DNA of 39,219 nucleotides from Verrucomicrobiaceae bacterium (GTDB taxonomy: Bacteria; Verrucomicrobiota; Verrucomicrobiia; Verrucomicrobiales; DEV007): NCBI GenBank assembly GCA_012719225.1, contig JAAYAT010000269.1, positions 1 through 39,219 on the forward strand, read 5' to 3'. This document shows positions 32,693 to 39,219 of the stretch, piece by piece. The translations under genes and the position numbers were made by a program. Positions within the stretch are counted from its first letter, which is position 1; every line of letters starts with the position of its first letter. The notes under the pieces were generated by a model. It was not told where the DNA came from. It was given only the letters and a program-made list of their open reading frames with translations, and searched no databases.

Positions 32693-32908
32693 CGTTGATG
32701 TGGTGGTCGCGGTATGCACCCCAGCCTGGTCTTGAGAGGGAGCCATCAGAAGACAAAAAGGGATTTTTGGCTTATTCCTATCAGAATTGGTCCTTTTGGA
32801 TCGGCGATGAGAAGAATTTCTGCCGCTTCCACTTGCATCCGCGCGGCGACAGCCAACCCAGCGAGCCGTAACGGCGTTGGAGGCGCCGCCTGCCCCGCGA
32901 TTTTCCTA
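32693..32908. other. Non-coding stretch after the Mrp-type gene
   Basis: First part of a 525 bp gene-free interval. The base composition is mixed and less GC-rich than the genes around it. No RNA gene, terminator or convincing small gene was seen; the open frame at about 32689-32871 has no family features. Confidence 0.5.
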
Positions 32909-33070
32909 GGAGCCTGTCGGACTTAGAACATTCGTGCGAGGGAAGCGGGATTCGAGTCAAAATTTTCATAAGTTCGAGGAGTTTGTGGGAACACAAATGA
33001 CGAGAACGAAGGGAAATTTGGGCCGGAGCCCCGTTTTCCACAGCCGGAGAGGATAAGTCCGACGGGCTCC
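32909..33070. repeat. MITE-like element with 17 bp terminal inverted repeats
   Basis: GGAGCCTGTCGGACTTA (32909-32925) and TAAGTCCGACGGGCTCC (33054-33070) are inverted repeats with a single mismatch, enclosing 128 bp. The length (162 bp), AT-richer interior and lack of a coding region suit a non-autonomous insertion or the remnant of an IS element. No target-site duplication was found in the flanks, so age or type cannot be judged. Confidence 0.5.
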
Positions 33071-33133
33071 CAGCGTCCCACGTCCCGCGAATGGCGTGAT
33101 TCTGTCCGTGAAAAATCCTTGCGCTCTTTTTCT

Positions 33134-33152
33134 AATGCGAGTAAGTCTCATT
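33134..33152. promoter_or_regulatory. Fur-like box upstream of bacterioferritin
   Basis: AATGCGAGT-A-AGTCTCATT is a 9-1-9 inverted repeat with 7 of 9 pairs matching, close to the Fur box form AATGAGAAT-N-ATTCTCATT. It lies 66 bp before the bfr start, where the promoter should be. A role in iron control is inferred. Confidence 0.45.
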
Positions 33153-33217
33153 ATCGCGCGAAATACCACTGAGAGTGTCTCCTTGACCGCCTTGGGTAAT
33201 GACGCCTCAGTTCTGGA

Positions 33218-33700
33218 ATGAAAGGTAATCAAGAAATCATCGACGCCCTCAATGCCGGTCTCACGATCGAGCTCACCGCCATCAACCAATACTTCATCTG
33301 CTCCAAGATGTGCAGAGACTGGGGTTTGCATAAGCTGGCGGACCACTTCTACGAGGAGTCCATCGAGGAAATGAAACATGCGGAAGAAGTCATCGACCGC
33401 ATCCTCTACCTCGACGGCGTTCCCGAGATCGCCCGCTACGACAAGATCCTCGTGGGCGAAAATCCGCAGCAACAGATCAAGGACAGCCACAGCCTCGAAA
33501 CCCGCGGAGTCGCCACCTACAACGAGGGTGTGCGCCTCTGCATCGAGTTGAAAGACGCCGGCAGCCGCGACCTCATGGAACGCATGGTGGTCGAGTCGGA
33601 GGAGAGCATCGACTGGGCCGAGACCCAACTCGATCTCATCAACCGCGTCGGTCTGGAGCGCTATCTGGCCCAGCAATTCGGCGAGGCCGCGGCCGACTAA
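33218..33700 (+). CDS. bfr: Bacterioferritin, with altered ferroxidase centre
   Basis: 160 aa, aligning without gaps to E. coli Bfr numbering. It forms the 24-mer iron store. Present: E18, E51, H54 and E94 of the diiron site and M52 of the heme site (EEMKHAE). Missing: E127 and H130, both serine here (VVESEESIDWAE against RDEEGHIDWLE). Neighbouring E126, E128 and E129 might partly substitute. ATG 33218 has no Shine-Dalgarno. The Bfd-type gene begins 16 bp downstream, the usual store-and-release pair. A Fur-like box lies upstream. Confidence 0.93.
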   Translation: MKGNQEIIDALNAGLTIELTAINQYFICSKMCRDWGLHKLADHFYEESIEEMKHAEEVIDRILYLDGVPEIARYDKILVGENPQQQIKDSHSLETRGVATYNEGVRLCIELKDAGSRDLMERMVVESEESIDWAETQLDLINRVGLERYLAQQFGEAAAD

Positions 33701-33715
33701 CGATCCCACCCCTCC

Positions 33716-34018
33716 ATGCAGACCGATACCTCACCCATCGTCCCGACCTGTCGCTTCGCTCCCGCGCAGCCAGCCGGTGACTTCCTTTGCCATTGCGCGA
33801 AGGTGACGGAGGGCGAGGTCCGGTCGGCGATGGCCTTCGGAATGGTCAAGACGCTGGAGGATGTGATGTCCGTGACGGGAGCGGGGACCGGCTGCCGGGC
33901 CTGCCATTGCCGGATCCAGCGCGTCCTCCAGGGGCTCCCCGCGAAATGCGGCGGACGTTTCGATCTCTGCGGCCAGTGCGGCTGCATCGGGGCGATCTGC
34001 CACTGCGAAGCCGCCTGA
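33716..34018 (+). CDS. Bacterioferritin-associated [2Fe-2S] ferredoxin-like protein with Cys-rich tail
   Basis: 100 aa. The Fer2_BFD domain (about 22-75) binds a [2Fe-2S] cluster with C25, C27, C60 and C63 (FLCHCAKVTEGEV ... GAGTGCRACHCRI). In E. coli Bfd this domain reduces the heme of bacterioferritin to release iron. A C-terminal tail (76-100) adds C78, C85, C88, C90, C95 and C97 (CGGRFDLCGQCGCIGAICHC), which E. coli Bfd (64 aa) lacks and which may bind a further metal. ATG 33716 is 16 bp after bfr; a 20 residue N-terminal extension precedes the domain. The gene converges with L-2-hydroxyglutarate oxidase. Confidence 0.88.
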   Translation: MQTDTSPIVPTCRFAPAQPAGDFLCHCAKVTEGEVRSAMAFGMVKTLEDVMSVTGAGTGCRACHCRIQRVLQGLPAKCGGRFDLCGQCGCIGAICHCEAA

Positions 34019-34046
34019 GAGGGCGATTTGATGTTGTCGTTCCCAC

Positions 34047-35243
34047 CTACCCCTCGATCATCGCCGCGACGTGGCCGCCGATGGCGAGGGAGGCGGTGGC
34101 GGCGGGGCTGGGGGCGTTGAGGAGATGCAGGGCGTGGTCCCGCGCGAGGAGGTGGAAATCCTGCACCAGCTCGCCCTGCGGGGTCATGGCCTGCGCCCGC
34201 ACCCCCGCGCCGCCGGGGGCGAGATGCTCGGGTCGCACCTCGGGAACGAGGCGCTGGAGGGAGCGACAAAAGCGCTCGCGGCTGAAGGACCGCACCAACT
34301 CGGCCATGGCCATGCCGGGATGGCGGCGCAGGAAACGCCAGAGGCCGGGATAGCCGAGGGCGTCGGCGAGGTCGCGCAGGTCGATGTCGCGCGCGCGGTA
34401 GCCTTCGCGGGCGAAGGCCAGGACCGCGTTCGGCCCGGCTTCCACGCCGCCACCTATCATGCGGGTGAAATGGACGCCGAGGAAGGGAAAGGCCGGATCC
34501 GGCACCGGATAGATGAGGTGGCGGCAGAGGTGACGCGCTTCCGGGGCAAGCTCGTAGTACTCGCCGCGAAAAGGCACGATGCGCACTTCGCGACCTGCTC
34601 CGGCCAGCTCGCCGACCCGGTCGCAGTGCAGTCCGGCGGTGTTGACGAGCCATTGGCCGCGGTATTCGCCCCGGGGGGTGGCGGCGACCCATTCCCCGTC
34701 GCCGCCGCCGTGACGGCTCAGGCGCAGGACTTTGGCACCGGTTTCGATCACCCCACCGCGATTCCGGATTTCGGCGGCCATGGCGTCGCAGACCGCGCGG
34801 TAGTCCACGATGCCCTCCTCCGGCACCTGTGCCGCCGCGAGGCCGGCTGCGTGGGGTTCGATGCGCTTCATTTCCTCGGGTCCGACACGGCGGAGACCGG
34901 TCAATCCGTTGGCCGCGCCGCGCCGCAGCAGTTCGTCGAGACGTGGCAGTTCCTCTTCGCTCGTGGCCACCACCAGCTTGCCGCAGATTTCGTGCGGGAC
35001 CTCGTGCCGACGGCAGAAGGCCACCATCTCCCGGATGCCCTCCACCGCCATCCGCGCCTTGAGCGAACCGGGCCGGTAGTAGAGTCCGCAGTGCAACACG
35101 CCGGAGTTGTGGGTGCTCTGATGCCGCCCCACTTCGGGCTCCTTTTCCAAGACGGTGAGTCGCGCCCGTGGGAAGCGCTCCCCCAGTTTCAAGGCCGTGG
35201 CCAATCCGACGATGCCGCCGCCGATGACGAGACAAGAGTTCAT
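34047..35243 (-). CDS. lhgO: L-2-hydroxyglutarate oxidase
   Basis: 398 aa FAD enzyme that oxidises L-2-hydroxyglutarate to 2-oxoglutarate at the membrane. N-terminal FAD site VIGGGIVGLATAL (6-18). LhgO-specific motifs: LEKEPEVGRHQSTHNSGVLHCGLYYRPGSLKARM, the IVDYRAVCDAMA helix, FRGEYYEL, and IYPVPDPAFPFLGVHFTRMIGGGVEAGPNAVLAFAREGY. The C-terminal FAD contact is VLHLLNAPSPAATASLAIGG-like (LHLLNAPSPAATASLAIG). ATG 35243 (MNSCLVIGG) is the standard start. It is the second gene of a pair; the NRAMP-related gene ends 13 bp upstream of it. Confidence 0.93.
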   Translation of the reverse strand: MNSCLVIGGGIVGLATALKLGERFPRARLTVLEKEPEVGRHQSTHNSGVLHCGLYYRPGSLKARMAVEGIREMVAFCRRHEVPHEICGKLVVATSEEELPRLDELLRRGAANGLTGLRRVGPEEMKRIEPHAAGLAAAQVPEEGIVDYRAVCDAMAAEIRNRGGVIETGAKVLRLSRHGGGDGEWVAATPRGEYRGQWLVNTAGLHCDRVGELAGAGREVRIVPFRGEYYELAPEARHLCRHLIYPVPDPAFPFLGVHFTRMIGGGVEAGPNAVLAFAREGYRARDIDLRDLADALGYPGLWRFLRRHPGMAMAELVRSFSRERFCRSLQRLVPEVRPEHLAPGGAGVRAQAMTPQGELVQDFHLLARDHALHLLNAPSPAATASLAIGGHVAAMIEG

Positions 35244-35256
35244 ATAGAGAAATGCG

Positions 35257-36618
35257 TCATCGGGCAAACGCGTCGCGCAGTTCCACCAGGCCGATCCAGC
35301 CAAAGAGCAGGATGACCACGACGAGCGCCAGATTGTGCAGGATGCCGTTGGGCAGGGCGCGGTTCCAGTCGCGGCGGTTGTTCAAGTAGAGCAGCAGGGC
35401 CGCGAGGAAGGGCATGAAGAAGGCACCGATCACCGCGAAGACCACCACCACGGCCACCGGCCTGCCGAAGATCAGCAGCACCAGCGGCGGCCCGGCGAGA
35501 TAGATCAGGTAGCTGCGGTAGGCGCGGGTTTTTTTCAAATCCAGCGGTGCGGATCCGTCCGATGCCGCCTCGGGCGATGGCAGGTTCGCTTCCGTCGCAC
35601 CTCGATCCCTCGGACGCCAAGCCGTCACGAAATCGGCGAACAAATAGGGCACGCCCTGCCAGACCGCGAGCATCGCGGCGAAGACCGCGCACCAGAATCC
35701 GGCGAGGAAGGTCCAGCGACCCGCCGGTCCCAAGACGGTCTCCAAGCGCGCCGCCACCTCCAGTGCCATGCCCGGACCCTGGGCGACCACCGCGTTGCAG
35801 CCCGACGCCACCACGGTCAGGGCCAGGGCGAAGACGAGGGTCACCAAGTAGGCCAGCAGCAGGTCGACGCGCATGGCGCTTTTGCAGCCGGGACCGCTCC
35901 AGTGGTTCTCGCGGATCCAATAGCCGTAGCAAAGCATGGTCATGCTGCCGCCGATGCCGCCGAAGATAGCCAGCACCGACGGCCCCGAACCGGGCGGCAG
36001 CGCGGGCCAGACGAGATGCCGAAGCAGTTCCGGCAGGGACGGGGCCAGTAACACGGCGCAGACCAGCACCGCCGTGACCATGGCACCGACGAGGATTTTC
36101 ATGATCCGCTCGAAAAGGCCGAAGCCGCCCAGCAGCACCAGCGTCGCCGCGACCACCGAGTGGACCACTCCCCAGGCCCACACCGGGATCCGCGGGACCA
36201 GGCTGTGCCCCGCGAGACCGCAGGCGTTGGAAAGCGAACCGCCCACAAAGAAGGTCCACAGCAGCAGATAGAGGAAAAAATAAGCGCTCACCCAGCGCGG
36301 CAAACGCTGTGCGCAGGCCTCGATCACGGTGCTGTCGGTGGCGAGTTGCCAGCGCGCCAGCCCTTCGTTGAGGGCGTATTTCAGCAGGACGCAGGCCAAC
36401 AGGGCCCAGGCCAGCGCGGTTCCGAAGCGCGCCCCCGTGACCGTGGCGGTGATGACGTCCCCCGCGCCGATGCCCGCCGCCGCGACCACCAGGCCGGGCC
36501 CGAGGGTTTTCAGGAAGGAATCTCGCGGCATAAACTGACTGGCTCTTGTGAATTTCCTGTTCGGCCCCGCTGCCCGCTCGTTTCCCCCGGTCGGGGTCGG
36601 AGAGGGGGAATCGCTCAT
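35257..36618 (-). CDS. NRAMP-related membrane transporter with atypical metal motif
   Basis: 453 aa with about eleven TM helices. The order of helices and GPGLVVAAAGIGAGDVITATVTGARFGTALAWALL match NRAMP/MntH. However the TM1 metal motif DPGN reads GAGD (51-54), and the TM6 MPH motif reads MLCYGY (GGSMTMLCYGYW). Metal ligands D and N are therefore lost or moved, while the TM6 Met seems kept. Members of this kind in related bacteria are annotated as Mn/Fe transporters, but the substrate is open. The start ATG 36618 (MSDSPSPTP) gives a polar N-terminus; ATG 36531 (MPRDSFLK) is a reasonable alternative. Co-directional with lhgO. Confidence 0.78.
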   Translation of the reverse strand: MSDSPSPTPTGGNERAAGPNRKFTRASQFMPRDSFLKTLGPGLVVAAAGIGAGDVITATVTGARFGTALAWALLACVLLKYALNEGLARWQLATDSTVIEACAQRLPRWVSAYFFLYLLLWTFFVGGSLSNACGLAGHSLVPRIPVWAWGVVHSVVAATLVLLGGFGLFERIMKILVGAMVTAVLVCAVLLAPSLPELLRHLVWPALPPGSGPSVLAIFGGIGGSMTMLCYGYWIRENHWSGPGCKSAMRVDLLLAYLVTLVFALALTVVASGCNAVVAQGPGMALEVAARLETVLGPAGRWTFLAGFWCAVFAAMLAVWQGVPYLFADFVTAWRPRDRGATEANLPSPEAASDGSAPLDLKKTRAYRSYLIYLAGPPLVLLIFGRPVAVVVVFAVIGAFFMPFLAALLLYLNNRRDWNRALPNGILHNLALVVVILLFGWIGLVELRDAFAR

Positions 36619-36710
36619 CGTGCGGGGCCAAGGTGGTGGCATTGTGCGGCGCTTGCAAGGGGTATCGTGGCGGGCCGGAAGCGTCCCGGCGGTCTCGATG
36701 CGAGTCCGAG

Positions 36711-36739
36711 TTGACTGAGGCCCATTGCACCGTTACTGT
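36711..36739 (+). promoter_or_regulatory. Promoter of the toxin-antitoxin pair
   Basis: TTGACT (36711-36716), 17 bp, TACTGT (36734-36739), followed by the start of the antitoxin at 36752. The -35 matches 5 of 6, the -10 3 of 6. The -10 box overlaps the palindrome at 36736-36748, as expected for autoregulation. Confidence 0.45.
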
Positions 36740-36748
36740 GCAGCACAG
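36736..36748. promoter_or_regulatory. Operator palindrome CTGTGCAGCACAG
   Basis: Perfect 6-1-6 palindrome ending 3 bp before the antitoxin ATG and overlapping the -10 region. This is the usual place for the site bound by a ribbon-helix-helix antitoxin, alone or with its toxin. Confidence 0.55.
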
Positions 36749-36751
36749 CCC

Positions 36752-37012
36752 ATGAAAAACATCACGCTCAAGATCGACGAGGAAACCTACCGGAAAGCTC
36801 GGGTCCGGGCGGCGGAGACAGGCACGTCCGTCAGCGCGGTGGTCCGCAAATACCTGTCCCACTTCGCCTCGGGCGAGGAGAATGACGCGCACGCCAGGCG
36901 CGTGGAATCCCTGCGGCAACTTTACGCCCGGGCCGATGCCCGCGCGACTCCCCGCAAGCGTCCGGTCAAGCCCCTGAGCCGCGATGAAATCTACTCCGAA
37001 CGCCTTCGTTGA
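36752..37012 (+). CDS. Ribbon-helix-helix antitoxin (VapB-like)
   Basis: 86 aa. The N-terminal 45 residues are a ribbon-helix-helix domain: the strand MKNITLKIDEETYRKARVRAAETGTS is followed by the helix VSAVVRKYLSHF. The C-terminal half is basic and flexible (LRQLYARADARATPRKRPVKPLSRDEIYSER), the part that folds onto the toxin. ATG 36752 has the operator palindrome just upstream; an in-frame TTG at 36725 is rejected. It overlaps the toxin gene by 29 bp. Confidence 0.85.
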   Translation: MKNITLKIDEETYRKARVRAAETGTSVSAVVRKYLSHFASGEENDAHARRVESLRQLYARADARATPRKRPVKPLSRDEIYSERLR

Positions 37013-37409
37013 CACCAACGTTCTCGTCTACGCCGCGGACGAACACAGCCCGACCGACCGGAAAACCGTGATCGCACGGGAGTTGCTGCTGAGACCGAAT
37101 CTGCATCTGTCGGTCCAAGTGTTGAGCGAGTTCGTCGCCTCGGCGAGGCACCCGCAAAAATTGAATCTCGCTCCCGAGACGGAGCGCGAGTGGCTCGCCC
37201 AGTGGCTGCGGCTGCCCGTCACGACTCTCACCGCGGAGCTTTTCCTGATCGCGCTGGAAATTCACCTCCGCTACCAGATCTCCCACTGGGACTCGCTGAT
37301 CGTTGCCGCCGCCAACAAGAGCGACTGTGCAGTGCTCTACTCCGAGGATCTCAACGACGGCCAAGATTACGATGGAGTCCGGGTGGTCAATCCGTTTGGT
37401 TGCGACTAA
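36984..37409 (+). CDS. PIN-domain ribonuclease toxin (VapC-like)
   Basis: 141 aa. PIN acidic residues: D10 in AFVDTNVLVYA, the Glu in VLSEFV near residue 48, the Asp in SHWDSLIVAAA near 102, and the terminal YSEDLNDGQ Asp cluster. PIN toxins cleave tRNA or rRNA; the target is unknown here. Translationally coupled to the antitoxin by a 29 bp overlap. It ends 24 bp from the convergent gamma-glutamyltransferase gene. A small, self-contained pair like this is often horizontally acquired, but composition here does not stand out. Confidence 0.88.
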   Translation: MKSTPNAFVDTNVLVYAADEHSPTDRKTVIARELLLRPNLHLSVQVLSEFVASARHPQKLNLAPETEREWLAQWLRLPVTTLTAELFLIALEIHLRYQISHWDSLIVAAANKSDCAVLYSEDLNDGQDYDGVRVVNPFGCD

Positions 37410-37433
37410 AAAGGGAGCCCACGACATGCGAGC

Positions 37434-39146
37434 TCAGTGACCGATCGCCCGGGTGTCCGGCAGGCGCGGGTCGGCGGCGCCCCAGCGCAGCCCGGTGCGC
37501 GGGTCGATGTAGATGGTCTCCGCCTCGCCCTGGGAGCCGCTTTTTTCCACCGGAGTGTGCCCCATCTCGGTCAGCAAGGCCACGGTGTCGCGGGAGAGGC
37601 CGTAGCGCTCGTAGGAGAGTGTGTCCGGCTGCCAGTGATGGGTGACGCGCGAGGCGTCGACCGCGTGCGCCACCGGCATCTCGAAGTCGATGACATTGGT
37701 CACCACTTGCAGCACGGTGTTGATGATAGTGGGTCCGCCGGGACTGCCGGTGACGAGCAGGAGCTTGCCCTCTTGGAAAACGAGCGTCGGCGTCATTGAC
37801 GAGAGCGGACGCTTGCCCGGCGCGATTTCGTTGGCCGGTCCCTGCATCAACCCGGACTGGTTCGGCTCCCCCACCTTGGCGGCGAGATCGTCCATCACGT
37901 TGTTCATCAGCAATCCGGCTCCGGGAATGGTGACCGCGCTGCCGTAGCCGTTGCGGATGGTGTAGGTGTTCGCCACCGCGTTGCCCGCGGCGTCCACGAC
38001 GGAGTAGTGCGTGGTCTCCTCGGATTCGCGCGGACCAAGGCCGGGCCGCACCTGTTCGTCGGGCGTGGCGCGCGCCGGATCGAAGTCCGCCATGCGCCCC
38101 GCCAGATAGTCCCGGTCCAGCATACGCGCCACGGGATTTTCCACGAAGCCGGGATCGCCCAGATACTCGATGCGGTCGCAGAAGGCACGGCGCATGACCT
38201 CGTGGAAGAGATGGAGCTTGGCCGCGGAATTTTGTCCCAGCTCGGCCAGGTCGAAGGGCTCCAACATGGCCAGCATCTGAAACAGGGTCACGCCTCCCGA
38301 GGAGGGCGGCGGCGGGCACACCAGGAGGTGGCCGCGATAGGTCTGGCGCAAAGGCTCGCGCTCGATGGCGCGGTAGCCGCGCAGATCCTCCCGCGTGAGG
38401 GTGCCCCCGTGCTCCGCCATCGCGCGGTCGATGAGGCGTGCCGTCTCACCTTCGTAGAATTCACGTGCGCCCTCCTTCTGAATCCGTGCCAGCGTCGCCG
38501 CCAGCTCCGGCTGCGGCCAGAGCTCGCCCGCCTTCCAGCCCTCGCCGTTCTTGAGATAAATGCGCTTCGACTCGGCGAAGCGCTCCAGCCGCGCCGCCGC
38601 GCGACTGATGGAGGCGACCGCGCCGGGCGTGAGCACATGGCCCTCCGCCAACCGCCGCGCGGGTTCGATCACCTCCGCCCAGGTGACGCGACCCGATCCG
38701 TATTTTTCAAACGCGAGCGCGAAGCCGGCGACCGTTCCCGGCACGCCGCTGGCCCGCCAGCCGAGGCGCGCCGATCCCTCTTCGGTCATCACCTGGCCCT
38801 TCTCGTCCAGAAACATGTCGCGGGTCGCCCCGCCCGGCGCCGCCTCGCGGTAGTCGATCACCGTTTGTCGGTCTCCCTCGGCCAGGTGGATCAGCATGAA
38901 TCCGCCGCCGGCGATGTTGCCCGCGGCCGGGTAGACAGCCGCCAGCGCGAACCCCGTGGCGATGGCGGCATCGATCGCGTTGCCGCCTTTTTCGAGGATC
39001 TCCACGCCCGCCGCCGAGCCCAGTTCATGGACGCTGACGACCATGCCCTTTTCCGCAGGGACCGCGTGTCGGTTTGCCCAAGCCGGTTGCGGACAGGCGA
39101 AAGCGGCGAGGGCAAGGAGGTGGGAGAGAACGCGGCTTGGTTTCAT
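37434..39146 (-). CDS. ggt: Gamma-glutamyltransferase precursor
   Basis: 570 aa, exported by a signal peptide (MKPSRVLSHLLALAAFACPQPAWA). The proenzyme self-cleaves at T378 in EETTHYSVVD to give two subunits; this Thr is then the nucleophile. Other landmarks: EILEKGGNAIDAAIATGFALAAVYP, R100 in DYREAAPGG (the glutamate-binding Arg), PPPPSSGGVTLFQML, MNNVMDDLA (usually NNQMDDF) and the oxyanion GSPGGPTIINTV. It hydrolyses or transfers the gamma-glutamyl group of glutathione in the periplasm. ATG 39146 begins the signal. Bases 39147-39219 and 1-69 hold no gene that I can support. Confidence 0.95.
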   Translation of the reverse strand: MKPSRVLSHLLALAAFACPQPAWANRHAVPAEKGMVVSVHELGSAAGVEILEKGGNAIDAAIATGFALAAVYPAAGNIAGGGFMLIHLAEGDRQTVIDYREAAPGGATRDMFLDEKGQVMTEEGSARLGWRASGVPGTVAGFALAFEKYGSGRVTWAEVIEPARRLAEGHVLTPGAVASISRAAARLERFAESKRIYLKNGEGWKAGELWPQPELAATLARIQKEGAREFYEGETARLIDRAMAEHGGTLTREDLRGYRAIEREPLRQTYRGHLLVCPPPPSSGGVTLFQMLAMLEPFDLAELGQNSAAKLHLFHEVMRRAFCDRIEYLGDPGFVENPVARMLDRDYLAGRMADFDPARATPDEQVRPGLGPRESEETTHYSVVDAAGNAVANTYTIRNGYGSAVTIPGAGLLMNNVMDDLAAKVGEPNQSGLMQGPANEIAPGKRPLSSMTPTLVFQEGKLLLVTGSPGGPTIINTVLQVVTNVIDFEMPVAHAVDASRVTHHWQPDTLSYERYGLSRDTVALLTEMGHTPVEKSGSQGEAETIYIDPRTGLRWGAADPRLPDTRAIGH

Positions 39147-39219
39147 GGCGAAATCAACGCTGGTGGACTCCTATGAAACTTCCCCTTGGATCGTGGTCAA
39201 GGCGAAACCGCCGAAGCAC

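Noticed and set aside
32689-32871. 60-codon frame after the Mrp-type gene
   Set aside because: No ribosome binding site, no family features, and it overlaps the Mrp stop.
36736-36748. Palindrome as a transposon end or terminator
   Set aside because: It is 13 bp, alone, and sits between a promoter and an RHH antitoxin start; an operator explains it better.

Overview
The window is GC-rich, densely coded bacterial chromosome that most resembles Verrucomicrobiota. Pointers are a cytosolic MglA-type GTPase with roadblock/LC7 partners, a secreted SHD1 plus PQQ-propeller protein, a secreted GH16 glycanase, TonB/ExbBD energisation, a type A RNase P RNA, and the frequent absence of Shine-Dalgarno sequences before well-supported starts. 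This is inference from gene content; there is no rRNA in the window. No prophage, CRISPR array, tRNA or intact transposase was found.

Layout. 1-3122: an aldo/keto reductase (-), a small secreted PepSY-like protein (+), an unknown secreted protein (-) and a SYLF-domain protein (+). 3133-12168: a long minus-strand series. Read in transcription order it is a low-complexity protein with a roadblock-like C-terminus, an MglA-like GTPase, an MglB-like roadblock protein with an acidic tail, ExbB, ExbD, TonB, a small membrane zinc-ribbon protein, a CobW-type metallochaperone GTPase, and an amino-acid ABC permease and ATPase. 12347-17792: a CPBP protease, an SHD1/PQQ propeller protein and a GH16 enzyme (-), a cyclic-nucleotide-binding protein (+) with a very good promoter, a nested inverted-repeat element, and a secreted peroxiredoxin (-). 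17860-22675: a large SNF2 helicase, rpsF and pth (-).

22787-26100 (+) holds metX, a Dabb protein, an alpha/beta hydrolase and a PfkB kinase. The RNase P RNA gene (26112-26551) follows only 11 bp after the kinase. 26694-31481 is a tight oligopeptide-type ABC operon whose single ATPase has lost several catalytic motifs. It is followed by an Mrp/ApbC-type Fe-S carrier (31640), a 525 bp gene-free stretch with a MITE-like element and a Fur-like box, and a bacterioferritin-bacterioferredoxin pair. The right end holds L-2-hydroxyglutarate oxidase with an NRAMP-related transporter (-), a VapBC-type toxin-antitoxin pair (+) and gamma-glutamyltransferase (-).

Best candidates for something undescribed: (1) the MglA GTPase flanked by two different roadblock proteins with long disordered tails, directly upstream of TonB-ExbBD; (2) the 310-330 bp nested inverted-repeat element at 16946-17276; (3) the oligopeptide ABC operon served by a degenerate ATPase; (4) a bacterioferritin missing two diiron ligands, paired with a Bfd protein carrying an extra six-cysteine tail.
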